DNA of 64,000 nt. Source: Filimonas sp. (GTDB lineage: Bacteria > Bacteroidota > Bacteroidia > Chitinophagales > Chitinophagaceae). Position 1 is the first letter of the stretch; every line of letters starts with the position of its first letter. This document shows positions 1-9,142 of the stretch, in pieces. The stretch spans positions 1 to 64,000 of the forward strand of contig JAFKHH010000016.1 in assembly GCA_017306865.1 (NCBI GenBank), written 5' to 3'. The notes under the pieces were generated by a model. It was not told the DNA's origin and made no database searches. It saw nothing but the letters and a program-made list of their open reading frames with translations. A program made the position numbers and the translations under genes.

Positions 1-22
1 GATGTACCATCATACTTCGCTA

Positions 23-143
23 GCGCAGGCCTCCTGGCCTGTGCTATATTGCTACTACACTTTCCTGGAAAAAGTATTGCAGCAACATGCGCAATTATAC
101 GCAAACATTAGTAATAAGTAGGCACAGGCCGGGAGGCCTGCGC
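23..143. repeat. inverted pair of a 22-nt palindromic repeat
   Basis: Bases 23-44 (core CAGGCCTCCTGGCCTG) and 122-143 (core CAGGCCGGGAGGCCTG) are reverse complements of each other with one difference, and each is itself close to palindromic. A third copy lies at 40293-40314. This looks like a dispersed REP-type intergenic element. Confidence 0.7.
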
Positions 144-170
144 CAGTAATCTTTATCCAAACTCACTCAT

Positions 171-535
171 CCTAGTCTCCGACCTACTGTGCACCCACAT
201 CTTCTATCAATAGGTTGCATACCTACGGCATGCAAAAGAACTTGATAAAATATATACTACCGATATTCGATCCCTACGGGATCATAACCTGATTCTATAA
301 AAGTCTTTCTATCTGAAACGCAAATCCCGTAGGGATCAAACATTGGTAGTTTCCCAAATACACAGGCTTCGGCATGCCGTAGGTATGCGACCTATGCTGT
401 CGCTCCTCTGAAGTGCTGTTGAATTAAATGGCAAAAGCCCCGGCGCGTGTCCTCACGCGCCGGTTGGTAACTGGTTCGTGAGGACACGAACCAGGGCGAA
501 AAAAAATGTGGGTAGACAGTAGGTCGGAGACCAGG
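171..535. repeat. nested composite inverted-repeat element
   Basis: Three inverted pairs are nested. The outer pair is 171-200 with 506-535 (27 of 30 bases complementary, core TCTCCGACCTACTGT). The middle pair is 210-233 with 372-395 (core ACCTACGGCATGC). The inner pair is 257-282 with 324-349 (core GATCCCTACGGGAT, itself palindromic). A further hairpin pair at 440-494 sits between the middle and outer right arms. No gene is inside. It resembles stacked REPIN or BIME-like elements inserted into one another. Confidence 0.75.
440..494. repeat. twin hairpins with inverted cores
   Basis: Two perfect hairpins follow each other. Bases 440-463 have a 10-bp stem CCGGCGCGTG with loop TCCT; bases 471-494 have a 10-bp stem CTGGTTCGTG with loop AGGA. 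The cores CGTGTCCTCACG and CGTGAGGACACG are inverted copies of each other, as in a REP doublet. Confidence 0.75.
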
Positions 536-563
536 AAGATAAAGCACCTGTAACCACTACACT

Positions 564-596
564 AACGCTGACAGGGCTTCATGCCCTGTCAGCGTT
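564..596. repeat. 14-bp perfect hairpin
   Basis: AACGCTGACAGGGC pairs perfectly with GCCCTGTCAGCGTT around a TTCAT loop. It is followed by TTAAGACG rather than a long T tract and no gene ends just upstream, so a REP-type element is as likely as a terminator. Confidence 0.6.
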
Positions 597-712
597 TTAA
601 GACGTTTTACTATTGATGTGTGTATTTTGTTGAATAGAGAGATGCAGCCGAAGTGAGTGACACAAGGGACGATGATAGTAGTACCGTAGCCGATCAAATA
701 AGCTCAAATAAA

Positions 713-741
713 AAGCGCCTCAATCTTCGATTGAGGCGCTT
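713..741 (-). terminator. rho-independent terminator of the response regulator gene
   Basis: A 13-bp perfect stem (AAGCGCCTCAATC paired with its complement, 3-nt loop) lies 22 bases beyond the stop codon at 764. On the minus strand the hairpin is followed by TTTTATTTG. Confidence 0.85.
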
Positions 742-763
742 ACATTCATACAGTATACTATGC

Positions 764-1459
764 TTATGGCGCAACAAGTCTGAAACCGTTGCCATGTATG
801 TTTACTATTTCAATATTTGAGTCGTCTTTGAGGTACTTACGCAGCTTGGCAATATACACGTCCATGCTTCGTCCGTTGAAGTATGTATCACTACCCCAGA
901 TTTTCTTCAGCGCACGTTCGCGTGGCAGTAAGTCATTTTTATGCTCTGCCAGCATTTTCAGCAATTCGTTTTCTTTTGGAGAAAGCGTTTGCGTTTTACC
1001 GTCGTGCGACAGTTCGCGCAGTTTCGGGTTGAAGTGGTATTTGCCAAGATCGAACTCTATGTTTTCGTTTTCTTTGGCTGTCTCTTCGTTGCGTTTCAGG
1101 ATTGCTTTTATTTTCAGCAGCAATACTTCGCTGTCAAATGGTTTGGTGATATAATCGTCCGCGCCCAGCTTGTATCCCTGGATAATGTCTTCTTTCATTG
1201 TTTTTGCACTCAAAAAGAACAATGGCACTTCGGGGTCAATATCGCGGATTTCTTCAGCCAGCGTAAAGCCATCCATGTTTGGCATCATTACGTCGAGCAG
1301 GCATATATCGAACTTTTCACGTTGGAAGGCAGCAAGGCCCAGTCTTCCATCCCTTTCCAGTATTACGTCATAATCGTTTAGTTCCAGGTAATTCTTCAAT
1401 ACCATTCCCAGGTTCTGATCGTCCTCACATAACAAGATTTTGTATTTCTTTCCTTCCAT
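764..1459 (-). CDS. OmpR/PhoB-family response regulator
   Basis: Cytoplasmic two-component regulator of 231 residues. The receiver domain (about 1-120) has the acidic pair E12/D13, the phosphoacceptor D56 in LLDVMMPNMDG, and K106 in the ITKPFD motif. The C-terminal third is a winged-helix DNA-binding domain (NGRSMDVYIAKLRKYL). It resembles Bacteroidota RprY-type regulators. Length is normal for the family. No histidine kinase gene is adjacent: the gene before it on the same strand encodes a secreted beta-helix protein 44 bases away, so the partner kinase must be elsewhere or just outside the window. Its target genes cannot be read from the sequence. Confidence 0.92.
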   Translation of the reverse strand: MEGKKYKILLCEDDQNLGMVLKNYLELNDYDVILERDGRLGLAAFQREKFDICLLDVMMPNMDGFTLAEEIRDIDPEVPLFFLSAKTMKEDIIQGYKLGADDYITKPFDSEVLLLKIKAILKRNEETAKENENIEFDLGKYHFNPKLRELSHDGKTQTLSPKENELLKMLAEHKNDLLPRERALKKIWGSDTYFNGRSMDVYIAKLRKYLKDDSNIEIVNIHGNGFRLVAP

Positions 1460-1503
1460 AAGTTTAAGATTTTGTGGCTAAAATATGTGATAAATTACAA
1501 AAG

Positions 1504-3810
1504 TTATCTTAATTCCTGTAATGTCATTTTCTTGAACAGCGCTCTTTTTCCCATATACTCCCATTCTACTTCGTTATCCGGGATGGCTTTGTCGCCTGCT
1601 TTTGGCGCCAGTTTCCCTGACGATCCCGCTTTTATACAGCGAAAGACATCACTATCTACATAAACAGTTTCTCCGGCCTGATAGTTCTGTAGGGGCTGCC
1701 ATTTTTTAGCCGCGGCAAAGCCTGAGGTAACAGCCACCCAGCCATATACGCCACTTGCCGGATATATGTTCCTGATAATGGAACCGGCGGAGTAGTTGCC
1801 ATAATCGGGCACCTTATCGTCATAACTTTCAGAGATAATACGTGGTTTTTTAGCCTGGTTATAGCCGGGTATGATCACATGTGGGTTATCGTCTGTACTA
1901 CCGGCATAGTTGTTATTGAAAGATACCAGGGGAAAGTATTTATCTTTTACCACGCTATACTCCGATATGGCATCGGAGAAGCCGATCTCATCTACCATGT
2001 GGCCATGTAACTGATTATTGGCAACTATAAGATTATTGAATTTTCCAAACCCATCTGCAGTAAAATATATACCGTGCGTGGTAAATACGGTATCGTATCG
2101 TGTCTGATAATTGCTTCGTTTGTTATTACGCATCTGGTTATCAGTAATACTAAAGTTGGTGATCCATGCATTTTGTGCGTCTATGTAAATATCAGCGGCG
2201 ACCTTATTCCTAAAAATATTTTTGCCATCTATAATCGTATTGCCGGATAGCTGGCTGTAAAGGTTGGTACCAATGGCGCGCATGAAAATGCCGTTTGTAC
2301 CAAACGTACTGATGTAATTGTTCTTCACTTTTATTTCACGGGATTGCCCGTTGATGTAGATCGCATTTGTTTTGACTTCAGTTAATGTATTGCCTTCTAC
2401 GAGAATATCACTACTCTGTCCCTTTGCGGTGTTGATGATCATGATACCATTACCATCCTCCAAAGACAGGGAATGGTTAGAGGTATATTCGGGCACGCCA
2501 ATCTGCTGAATGCTGTTGTTGACAACTTTGATATGACTAGCGTCTATCAGGTAGATGCCGCAGTTCTGATACGCTTTCGCCATATCTTTTTGTGGGCTAT
2601 AAACGAATGTGCCTTTGATAAAATTATTACTGATAACAGTGTTATCAGCTTTACCATATCCATAATCATCTCCAAAGAAAATGGCCGCAGCGGAGCCTGC
2701 ACCACCGGCATGCTTGTCCCCTGCATTTTCAAAAAAATTGTGACTGATCACTACCTGGCTACAGCGCTGCAGGTCTATACCGTTGTCCCCCGTGTTTTGC
2801 AATGTGTTTGCAGTAATCTCCACATGCCCGCACTCCTGGTTGGCAATACCAATGCCACTGATGTTCTTAAGCACATTGTTTTTTATTTGTAAAAATTCTA
2901 CTTTATAGGAGGAGAAACAATGTGTGCCAATGTTTTCAAAACGATTATTCTCAATAATTACATTGCTGCATTTATCTCTTGCAAAATTACTGATAGCGCC
3001 ATCTAATGCTGCGAAGTCAACGTTGTAGCGTCCGATCCTTCTAAACTCGCAATCGCTGATAGTGATGTTAGATGCGCGATACAGAACAGCACGGCCAAAG
3101 GCATCCTGGAAAGCACACCGTTTGATTACAATATCATTTGCTTTTTCTATATCAAAGCTGATGTTTAATATGGAATATCTTCCTTTCTGTGACACAGAAC
3201 GTTGATCGGGCGCAATGGGCCTTCCACCTGAAAAACCAATATCCTCCAGGTGTATGTTGTCTCCAGAAGATTTTATAAGTGCAGGTGCGGCATCGCTATA
3301 TACAGAATCTGTTGTGATCTGTGTAGCGCTCATGTTTACACCTTTCAAAAAAGAATTTGCAGGTAAGTGCAGTGACGCATTTGCAGGAATAAAATAAACA
3401 CCTGCGGAGAACAATACTTGCGACTTCAACTTTACCGCCTCATCTATGGCGGCTTGTATGGCTGGTGCGGCGTTGTCCTTGCCATTAGCAATTGCGCCAA
3501 ACCAACTGACTCTTATGCCTCCAATGGGATCAAATATGCGCATCCAGCTTCCTTTACCAAGTGCCTTTGCGCGAAAGGTAGTGCCTTGGTTTACAAGCGT
3601 ATCTTCTGAATATCTGAAAAGGCCACCGCGTACACTGTCTGTGACTACTGCTACAGCAGTTATGTCTGTTAATTGCTCCAATGTTTCTACAGTAGGCAGT
3701 ACAACCATTTTTGCGGAGAAGGGTTGTTCTGGTCTTTTCGTTTTTTGTGCTATCGCATTTCCTCCAATTAACAAAATGGTAATCCACACTACACTACGCA
3801 TATATCCCAT
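1504..3810 (-). CDS. secreted right-handed parallel beta-helix protein
   Basis: A 768-residue exported protein. I place the start at 3810 (MGYMRS), because this puts a clean signal peptide (VVWITILLIGGNAIAQ) at the N-terminus; the frame stays open upstream to 3942, but those 44 residues look non-coding. A pectate-lyase-like N-terminal segment is followed by many short repeats of the type NNxhxxhxxxGIxhxxCxxhxIxxN (about residues 150-620), typical of parallel beta-helix carbohydrate-active enzymes such as polysaccharide lyases and C5-epimerases. The C-terminal 100 residues look like a separate carbohydrate-binding or CBM-like module (W and Y rich). It is divergent from the polysaccharide locus, so action on that polymer is plausible but inferred. 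Substrate and catalytic residues are not assigned. Confidence 0.8.
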   Translation of the reverse strand: MGYMRSVVWITILLIGGNAIAQKTKRPEQPFSAKMVVLPTVETLEQLTDITAVAVVTDSVRGGLFRYSEDTLVNQGTTFRAKALGKGSWMRIFDPIGGIRVSWFGAIANGKDNAAPAIQAAIDEAVKLKSQVLFSAGVYFIPANASLHLPANSFLKGVNMSATQITTDSVYSDAAPALIKSSGDNIHLEDIGFSGGRPIAPDQRSVSQKGRYSILNISFDIEKANDIVIKRCAFQDAFGRAVLYRASNITISDCEFRRIGRYNVDFAALDGAISNFARDKCSNVIIENNRFENIGTHCFSSYKVEFLQIKNNVLKNISGIGIANQECGHVEITANTLQNTGDNGIDLQRCSQVVISHNFFENAGDKHAGGAGSAAAIFFGDDYGYGKADNTVISNNFIKGTFVYSPQKDMAKAYQNCGIYLIDASHIKVVNNSIQQIGVPEYTSNHSLSLEDGNGIMIINTAKGQSSDILVEGNTLTEVKTNAIYINGQSREIKVKNNYISTFGTNGIFMRAIGTNLYSQLSGNTIIDGKNIFRNKVAADIYIDAQNAWITNFSITDNQMRNNKRSNYQTRYDTVFTTHGIYFTADGFGKFNNLIVANNQLHGHMVDEIGFSDAISEYSVVKDKYFPLVSFNNNYAGSTDDNPHVIIPGYNQAKKPRIISESYDDKVPDYGNYSAGSIIRNIYPASGVYGWVAVTSGFAAAKKWQPLQNYQAGETVYVDSDVFRCIKAGSSGKLAPKAGDKAIPDNEVEWEYMGKRALFKKMTLQELR

Positions 3811-3946
3811 GCTAAAAAAATTGTTTCGGTAGAATGCTATCCACAACCGTACCAATTGAAGGTTAAACAATTTCAGGCACAGTTGTTGCTTTTTGCTAAT
3901 ATATTGCCCTGCGTGCCCATTATCCAAAGAATAAAAGCCCAATTGT

Positions 3947-5362
3947 ATGAGTTCAAGATTTGATTACATCGTGCGCATCTCTCTACTACTGCTTGACTTT
4001 GCATTACTAAATGGCGCGCTCTTTACAGCGTTCGAAATATTTGATTCTTACAATCTTATGCAACCAGACACACGGGTGAACCTGGTATATATTGTAAACC
4101 TGATCTGGCTTTCTTTTTCTGCTCTTCTAAAAATGTATAACTACCGGGTATCGGGCAGATACTCTCATATAAAGAATACAACTATTAACGGTTTATTGGT
4201 TTTTGTGCTGATGTTCGGTGTGTACCAGGTGATTGTAAAAAAAGATGATCTGACACTGGGATTTTCTTTTTACTTCATGTTGCAGTTTGTGGCTACCATT
4301 TGCGCCAGTCGCCTGCTGCTGAAAAAAATTATCCGCAACTACGTACGCAATACCCGTACAAGGAAAAAAATTGCCATTATAGGTTTTAATGAAACGGGGC
4401 GAAAGCTAGCAGAATATTTTACAGGCCAGAAAACCGCTTTTGAATTTAGCGGTTTTTTTGACGATGATATTGTCAAAACGAAATCCTTAACACTGAATCC
4501 ATTAAAGAGCAATCTCAGTCAACAGATCAAGGGCTCTGTAAAGGATATTATGAATTATGCGCTGAAGCATGATGTGCGTGAGATCTATTCCACGTTGTTG
4601 CCTGATGATAATACTTCCGTAAAGGAGCTGGTACAGGTAGCAGACGAACATTGCCTGCGCATTAAGTTCGTTCCGGATTTTACACACAGCCTGAATGCAG
4701 CCTACCATATCAACTATTTAAACCAGTTCCCCGTTATATCCTTACGCGATGAACCACTGGAAGATATTCGCAATCAGCTATTCAAGCGGGCGTTTGATAT
4801 CGTGTTTAGTGTGTTGGTCATTGTATTTGTACTTAGCTGGCTATTCCCTTTGCTGGCAATAGCTATAAAACTAACATCCCGCGGCCCGGTTATTTTTCGC
4901 CAGTTAAGGTCTGGACAGGATAACAAACCGTTCTGGTGTTATAAGTTCCGGACAATGACAGTTAATTCCAATGCCGATAATCAACAAGCGACAAAGAATG
5001 ATGCAAGGGTAACATGGCTGGGTAGCATTTTGCGTAAAACAAGCCTGGATGAATTTCCACAATTCTTCAATGTACTGAAGGGAGATATGAGCATTATAGG
5101 CCCACGCCCACACATGCTGAAGCATACGGAAGAGTATCGTGCTATCATTAGCAAATTTATGGTGCGTCACTTTGTTAAGCCTGGCATTAGCGGCTGGGCG
5201 CAAGTGAATGGATTTAGAGGTGGTACAGATGACAATGCTTTGATGGAAAAAAGAGTGGAATATGATATATGGTACATGGAACACTGGTCTATGTGGCTGG
5301 ATCTAAAGATCTGCTTTAAGACGGTGATGAATATATTTAAGGGCGAGGAAATGGCTTATTAA
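3947..5362 (+). CDS. undecaprenyl-phosphate sugar-1-phosphate transferase (WcaJ/EpsE type)
   Basis: Initiates polysaccharide assembly by moving a hexose-1-phosphate, often glucose, from a UDP-sugar to undecaprenyl phosphate at the inner membrane. The 471-residue protein has four N-terminal membrane helices (about 1-130), a Rossmann-like central region (IAIIGFNETGRKLAEYF near 142), a fifth hydrophobic helix near 285-305, and the C-terminal bacterial sugar transferase domain with KRAFDIVFS, GPVIFRQLRSG, YKFRTM, SLDEFPQFFNVLKGDMSIIGPRP and KPGISGWAQVNG. This is the polyisoprenyl-phosphate hexose-1-phosphotransferase family. It is the only plus-strand gene in the left half of the locus and is convergent with the polymerase and flippase genes. 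The donor sugar cannot be fixed from sequence. Confidence 0.93.
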   Translation: MSSRFDYIVRISLLLLDFALLNGALFTAFEIFDSYNLMQPDTRVNLVYIVNLIWLSFSALLKMYNYRVSGRYSHIKNTTINGLLVFVLMFGVYQVIVKKDDLTLGFSFYFMLQFVATICASRLLLKKIIRNYVRNTRTRKKIAIIGFNETGRKLAEYFTGQKTAFEFSGFFDDDIVKTKSLTLNPLKSNLSQQIKGSVKDIMNYALKHDVREIYSTLLPDDNTSVKELVQVADEHCLRIKFVPDFTHSLNAAYHINYLNQFPVISLRDEPLEDIRNQLFKRAFDIVFSVLVIVFVLSWLFPLLAIAIKLTSRGPVIFRQLRSGQDNKPFWCYKFRTMTVNSNADNQQATKNDARVTWLGSILRKTSLDEFPQFFNVLKGDMSIIGPRPHMLKHTEEYRAIISKFMVRHFVKPGISGWAQVNGFRGGTDDNALMEKRVEYDIWYMEHWSMWLDLKICFKTVMNIFKGEEMAY

Positions 5363-5502
5363 ATTGTTGGATTGTTACATTGCTAAATTGTTTTTACTTA
5401 TTTGAATATATCTTTTACGCTTAACTTTTTATTGCCACGGAGACGCAAAGGCTCCAGGAAACACAAAGGAAAATAACCAAAGAACTTGGTGTCTTGGTGG
5501 CC

Positions 5503-6756
5503 TCACATGTTTCTTCTCAGCAACTGATTTCTCTTTACTACATACGGTAGTGCCAGCAAGATCCAGGTAGACAGATAAGCAAACTCTGGAACAGACACCA
5601 TCATGATCAGATATGTTGCAACGAGTGCCGTTACGTAATAATATTTCAGGTCTTTATCAATAAACTTTACATAGGCGTGTTTAAAGAAGAATATGGTAAA
5701 CACCAATATCCCAATAATGCCATTATTGACCAGTAAGGTGGAAAAGAAGTCTGTAGAACGGATATAGCCAAAGCCAATACCAAATAGTTTACCGGGAAAG
5801 TTTAAATTTTTCCAGTATGTAATATGATTGTGAAAAAAGGAAGATCGATCACTGCCGGACTGGTTGGCTCCTGTTATTTTATACCAGATCATTTCATTGA
5901 AGATGTTGTGCAATGATGGTATGAATAAGATGATTGCCAACACAACAATGGCGGCCGGAAAAACCAACAACCATTTTTTATCCTTCATGGCTTTACGTGC
6001 AAACCATGCACATAGGAAAATAAAGATGCCGAGAAATGCAGAGGTAGAAAATGTAAGTATAAGCGCTATCAAAAACAGGATAACGTCTATCTTTCGTTTT
6101 AGTCCTGTGGCTAATATCCAGAATGGCACAATAGTAAGAGCAAACATGGATGGCTCGCCAGTCAAGCTTTTAAGCCGCTGTATTGCATGCCCTCCAATAA
6201 GCATCGTTTGAAACAAACTACCTGTTCCCGGTACGTGGTTAAACTCGCGGTTGCTTAGGAAATCTCCATTATGCCCGGTTATTTGAAAAATGATCACTTC
6301 CAGGAAGCCATAAGCAACGAGTACGCGCAATGCCCAATAATAAATATTTAAATGATTCTTGGTTCCGTAATACTTCAGGTAGAGATACAATAAGATGCCC
6401 GCAAAGAGATACACGGATTGAGAAAATAGTGTGGGCCGCAATATTACTTTTCCTGTATTGCCAGGCTCTGTAAGGGTGATCACATCATTTAGCTGCAAAT
6501 GAGAAAGCACGTTATTTAATTGCGCCAATCCATTTAATACCACATAGATGAGCAGAATAAAAAAGAACTCTTTTACAAACTGCTTATGCGTGTGCATACT
6601 ATGCCAAAAGATGAGCGGAAAACCGAGGTAGACCAGCACGTATGCAGGTACTGTGATGGAATAAGCAGGCCACAGGACAATAGAAACAAATGCAGCCAAA
6701 AACACAACTATGTTCAGGTATATGGATACATACTTTGCTTCTCTCAGATTGTACAT
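5503..6756 (-). CDS. O-antigen polymerase/ligase-like membrane protein (Wzy type)
   Basis: A 417-residue polytopic membrane protein with about 10-12 hydrophobic segments and a large hydrophilic loop (around residues 285-330, with SGSDRSSFFHNHITYW) before the last helices. This layout matches Wzy polymerases and WaaL ligases, which join lipid-linked repeat units in the periplasm. Wzy proteins diverge too much to name a symbol. The start codon overlaps the end of the upstream glycosyltransferase gene by 13 bases, so the two are translationally coupled. In this locus, with a flippase gene present, a polymerase role is more likely than ligase. Confidence 0.8.
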   Translation of the reverse strand: MYNLREAKYVSIYLNIVVFLAAFVSIVLWPAYSITVPAYVLVYLGFPLIFWHSMHTHKQFVKEFFFILLIYVVLNGLAQLNNVLSHLQLNDVITLTEPGNTGKVILRPTLFSQSVYLFAGILLYLYLKYYGTKNHLNIYYWALRVLVAYGFLEVIIFQITGHNGDFLSNREFNHVPGTGSLFQTMLIGGHAIQRLKSLTGEPSMFALTIVPFWILATGLKRKIDVILFLIALILTFSTSAFLGIFIFLCAWFARKAMKDKKWLLVFPAAIVVLAIILFIPSLHNIFNEMIWYKITGANQSGSDRSSFFHNHITYWKNLNFPGKLFGIGFGYIRSTDFFSTLLVNNGIIGILVFTIFFFKHAYVKFIDKDLKYYYVTALVATYLIMMVSVPEFAYLSTWILLALPYVVKRNQLLRRNM

Positions 6757-7886
6757 AATGCCTTGGCTTTTTGTGTCTGGGTAACTTTTGCGACAAATGT
6801 TTTTAATTGTTCTATAAAATGAACTTCACCAAACGATTCTGCATGTTGCTTTATAAAGTAAGGATCAAAGCTTAATTGTTCAAATTGTATAACTGCATTT
6901 ACGATGGCATGTGGAGTCTGTGTATCAAAAAACAAAGCGGTAGAGCGTAATGCGTTTCCCTTGTAAGGAATCATGGTATCGTTTACGCCACCTTCTTTAT
7001 ATGCTATTACCGGTCTGCCTGAAGCTGCCGCTTCTAATGGCGTAATGCCATAGTCTTCATGCTGTGGAAAGATGAGCGCCTGGGCGTCTGCAAAGATCTT
7101 GGCTAACTGCCGGGCATCTAAGGAATGGAGGAACTGTATATTAGCACCAGCTTTTTTATACAACTCTTTTTCCATTGATCCTTTGCCTACTACGATCAAT
7201 TGCCTTTCGGGCATTTGGTTGAATGCATCTATTACCACATCTACTTTCTTGTATGGCTCGAGGCGGCAAACAACCAGGTAGTATTCCTTTACATCTTCTG
7301 ACACATAAAAGTTTTCCGTCTTTACAGATGGGTTAATCACTGTTACTTTATTGCGCGGATGGTAGGTTGTCTCAATTCTTTCTTTTACTTCCTTTGCGTT
7401 GGTAATATACCAATCTGTGCGTTTTGATGCTGCCAGGTCCGTTTTACGGAATAATTTACTGGCGAGTAGCAACGCCCATTTCGTAAAAATATTTTTATTA
7501 ATTACATTTTCGTAAGACTCAGGGCGCCATGCAAGACGAAAGGGTGTATGGCAATAGGTAATTAATTTGGTATTCTCCTTTACCCGAATGTATTTTCCGC
7601 AATGTGTGGTGGATACCAGCACTACGTCATACGCGCTTAAATCAAGCGCACGCATTGCCCACATGGCAAATGGAAAGAAAAGCATTTTCACAAGCTTATC
7701 GCTTTTGCCAATCTTTTGAAACCAGGAAGTAATTATACGTGCTTGTTTAAATTCAGGGTAAGTTTTGTCCGGATTGTAACACAATGTATAAATAGGCGCC
7801 TGCGGGTATGCTTTATGCATACTCAGCACCACCTGCTCAGCACCGCCGCGCCTGACCAGTTCATCCTGAACGATTGCAATCTTCAT
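6744..7886 (-). CDS. glycosyltransferase family 4 (GT-B fold)
   Basis: A 380-residue cytoplasmic GT-B glycosyltransferase. The N-terminal domain begins KIAIVQDELVRRGGAEQVV, the usual acceptor-side glycine-rich loop. The C-terminal domain has CRLEPYKKVDVVIDAF, the FPQHEDYGITPLEAAASGRPVIAY nucleotide-sugar site with the E-x7-E arrangement, and GGVNDT. It adds a sugar to the lipid-linked repeat unit; donor and acceptor are not known. Best matches by eye are WbaZ- or PimB-like mannosyl/hexosyl transferases. It is followed by the polymerase gene with an overlap and preceded by a 180-base gap that carries a copy of the 26-nt repeat. Confidence 0.88.
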   Translation of the reverse strand: MKIAIVQDELVRRGGAEQVVLSMHKAYPQAPIYTLCYNPDKTYPEFKQARIITSWFQKIGKSDKLVKMLFFPFAMWAMRALDLSAYDVVLVSTTHCGKYIRVKENTKLITYCHTPFRLAWRPESYENVINKNIFTKWALLLASKLFRKTDLAASKRTDWYITNAKEVKERIETTYHPRNKVTVINPSVKTENFYVSEDVKEYYLVVCRLEPYKKVDVVIDAFNQMPERQLIVVGKGSMEKELYKKAGANIQFLHSLDARQLAKIFADAQALIFPQHEDYGITPLEAAASGRPVIAYKEGGVNDTMIPYKGNALRSTALFFDTQTPHAIVNAVIQFEQLSFDPYFIKQHAESFGEVHFIEQLKTFVAKVTQTQKAKALCTI

Positions 7887-7934
7887 TTACCTGGTTTAAT
7901 TCCGGGACTTAAGACAAATAATATACCAACATCA

Positions 7935-7960
7935 TGTACGATATTAGATGTACGATGTAA
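7935..7960 (+). repeat. 26-nt dispersed intergenic repeat, copy 1
   Basis: Two TGTACGATRT words separated by TAGA and followed by AA, with one mismatch to the consensus (GATATTAG). The other copies are at 52784-52809, 52891-52916 (inverted) and 59590-59615. Confidence 0.8.
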
Positions 7961-8066
7961 ATAATTAAGCACTAAGTACAAAAAACGAAGTCTCTGCACT
8001 AAATAGTTGCATTGCAGAATTGTTTTATTGTTGAATTATTTAAATAACAATTTATCCATATAACAA

Positions 8067-9125
8067 TTAAACAATCCCGACTGCCAGTTCCGCTATCGTC
8101 TCTGCTGATCTTTTCCAGCTATATCGCGTTGCCATATCAGTAGCGGGTGGCTGCAATGCTCCGCCCGCGGCCTTTTTCAAAGCTTCTTTAATTGAATTGA
8201 TATTCAACGGATCAAAGTAGGTTGCATGCTTTCCTGCTATTTCTCTGAATACGGGAATATCAGCAGCTAATACCGGGATGCCTGCTGCAAAAGCCTCTAC
8301 AATAGGCAGTCCGAACCCTTCATATACTGAAGGCATTACTAGTGCTTCTGCAAAAGCATAGCACTTGGCCAGTTCTGCATCAGTAACCGGTCCTGCAAAA
8401 TGAATATTGGGATGGGTTTTATACTTCTCGATCTCACCTTGAGTCGCAGCATTGAAACTTTTGTTGACTGCACCAACTACCACAAGATGCATATCATGCA
8501 GTTGTACTTGCGCAAAAGCTTTCATGAGTGAAGAGAGGTTCTTTCTCGGGTCCATTGATCCTACAAACAAAAAATAGCGGAAAGGAAATGGATTAAATGT
8601 TGCTTGCTTATCAATGACAATAGACGATGACGACGCGTTGGGCGCTACTGTTATTTTGGATTCCGGCACTTTATAATAGTCCATTAATTCATGCTTAGAA
8701 AATTCGCTAACAGTTAATAAGTGTCTGCTGCTATTAATAATCTTTGGGATAATGAATTTGTAGTAGAGTCTGAATTGCCTGGAGAAGAATTGCGGATACC
8801 TGATAAAAGCCAGATCGTGTATGCAGGTAATTTTGTTTTTGTAAAACAAAGGTGCTGCGTTACACAAATTGAGCAGCAACGGTTGATGATGTTGTTTTAA
8901 ATATTTTGGCAAGGTAACCTGTTCCCATTTCACGCCTCCATCTCCTCCATACAGTTCTACCTTTTTACCGTTTAGTCCATCGTTAACAGCCGTAACATTA
9001 TTGGGTGCAATTATTTCACAGCCTGGAAGAACCTGTAATAGCTGGCGGCTAATTTCTCTTGCATATCGTTGTACCCCAGTCAGCCGTTGTGTCAAAAATT
9101 TTCCATTAATGTACAATTGTTCCAT
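8067..9125 (-). CDS. glycosyltransferase family 4 (GT-B fold)
   Basis: A 352-residue GT-B enzyme. It begins MEQLYINGKFLTQRLTGVQR, the N-terminal signature common in mannosyltransferase-like GT4 proteins. The C-terminal domain shows FLFVGSMDPRKNLSSLMKAF, the acceptor/donor-site segment PSVYEGFGLPIVEAFAAGIPVLA with both conserved glutamates, and FDPLNINSIKEAL. It probably adds a hexose to the growing repeat unit on the cytoplasmic face. It sits 17 bases after the GT2 gene at 9143, in a minus-strand run that starts with the flippase. Confidence 0.9.
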   Translation of the reverse strand: MEQLYINGKFLTQRLTGVQRYAREISRQLLQVLPGCEIIAPNNVTAVNDGLNGKKVELYGGDGGVKWEQVTLPKYLKQHHQPLLLNLCNAAPLFYKNKITCIHDLAFIRYPQFFSRQFRLYYKFIIPKIINSSRHLLTVSEFSKHELMDYYKVPESKITVAPNASSSSIVIDKQATFNPFPFRYFLFVGSMDPRKNLSSLMKAFAQVQLHDMHLVVVGAVNKSFNAATQGEIEKYKTHPNIHFAGPVTDAELAKCYAFAEALVMPSVYEGFGLPIVEAFAAGIPVLAADIPVFREIAGKHATYFDPLNINSIKEALKKAAGGALQPPATDMATRYSWKRSAETIAELAVGIV

Positions 9126-9142
9126 TCACGCGTTGTTGTTTT

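Larger units (their letters stand above)
1..763. other. gene-free region rich in inverted repeats
   Basis: No credible coding region is seen in these 763 bases. The stretch is a mosaic of palindromes and paired inverted repeats (listed separately at 23-143, 171-535, 440-494 and 564-596) and ends in the terminator of the response regulator gene. Around 629-665 there is a word ending GAAGTGAGTGACACAA that recurs at 15328-15365. Confidence 0.8.
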
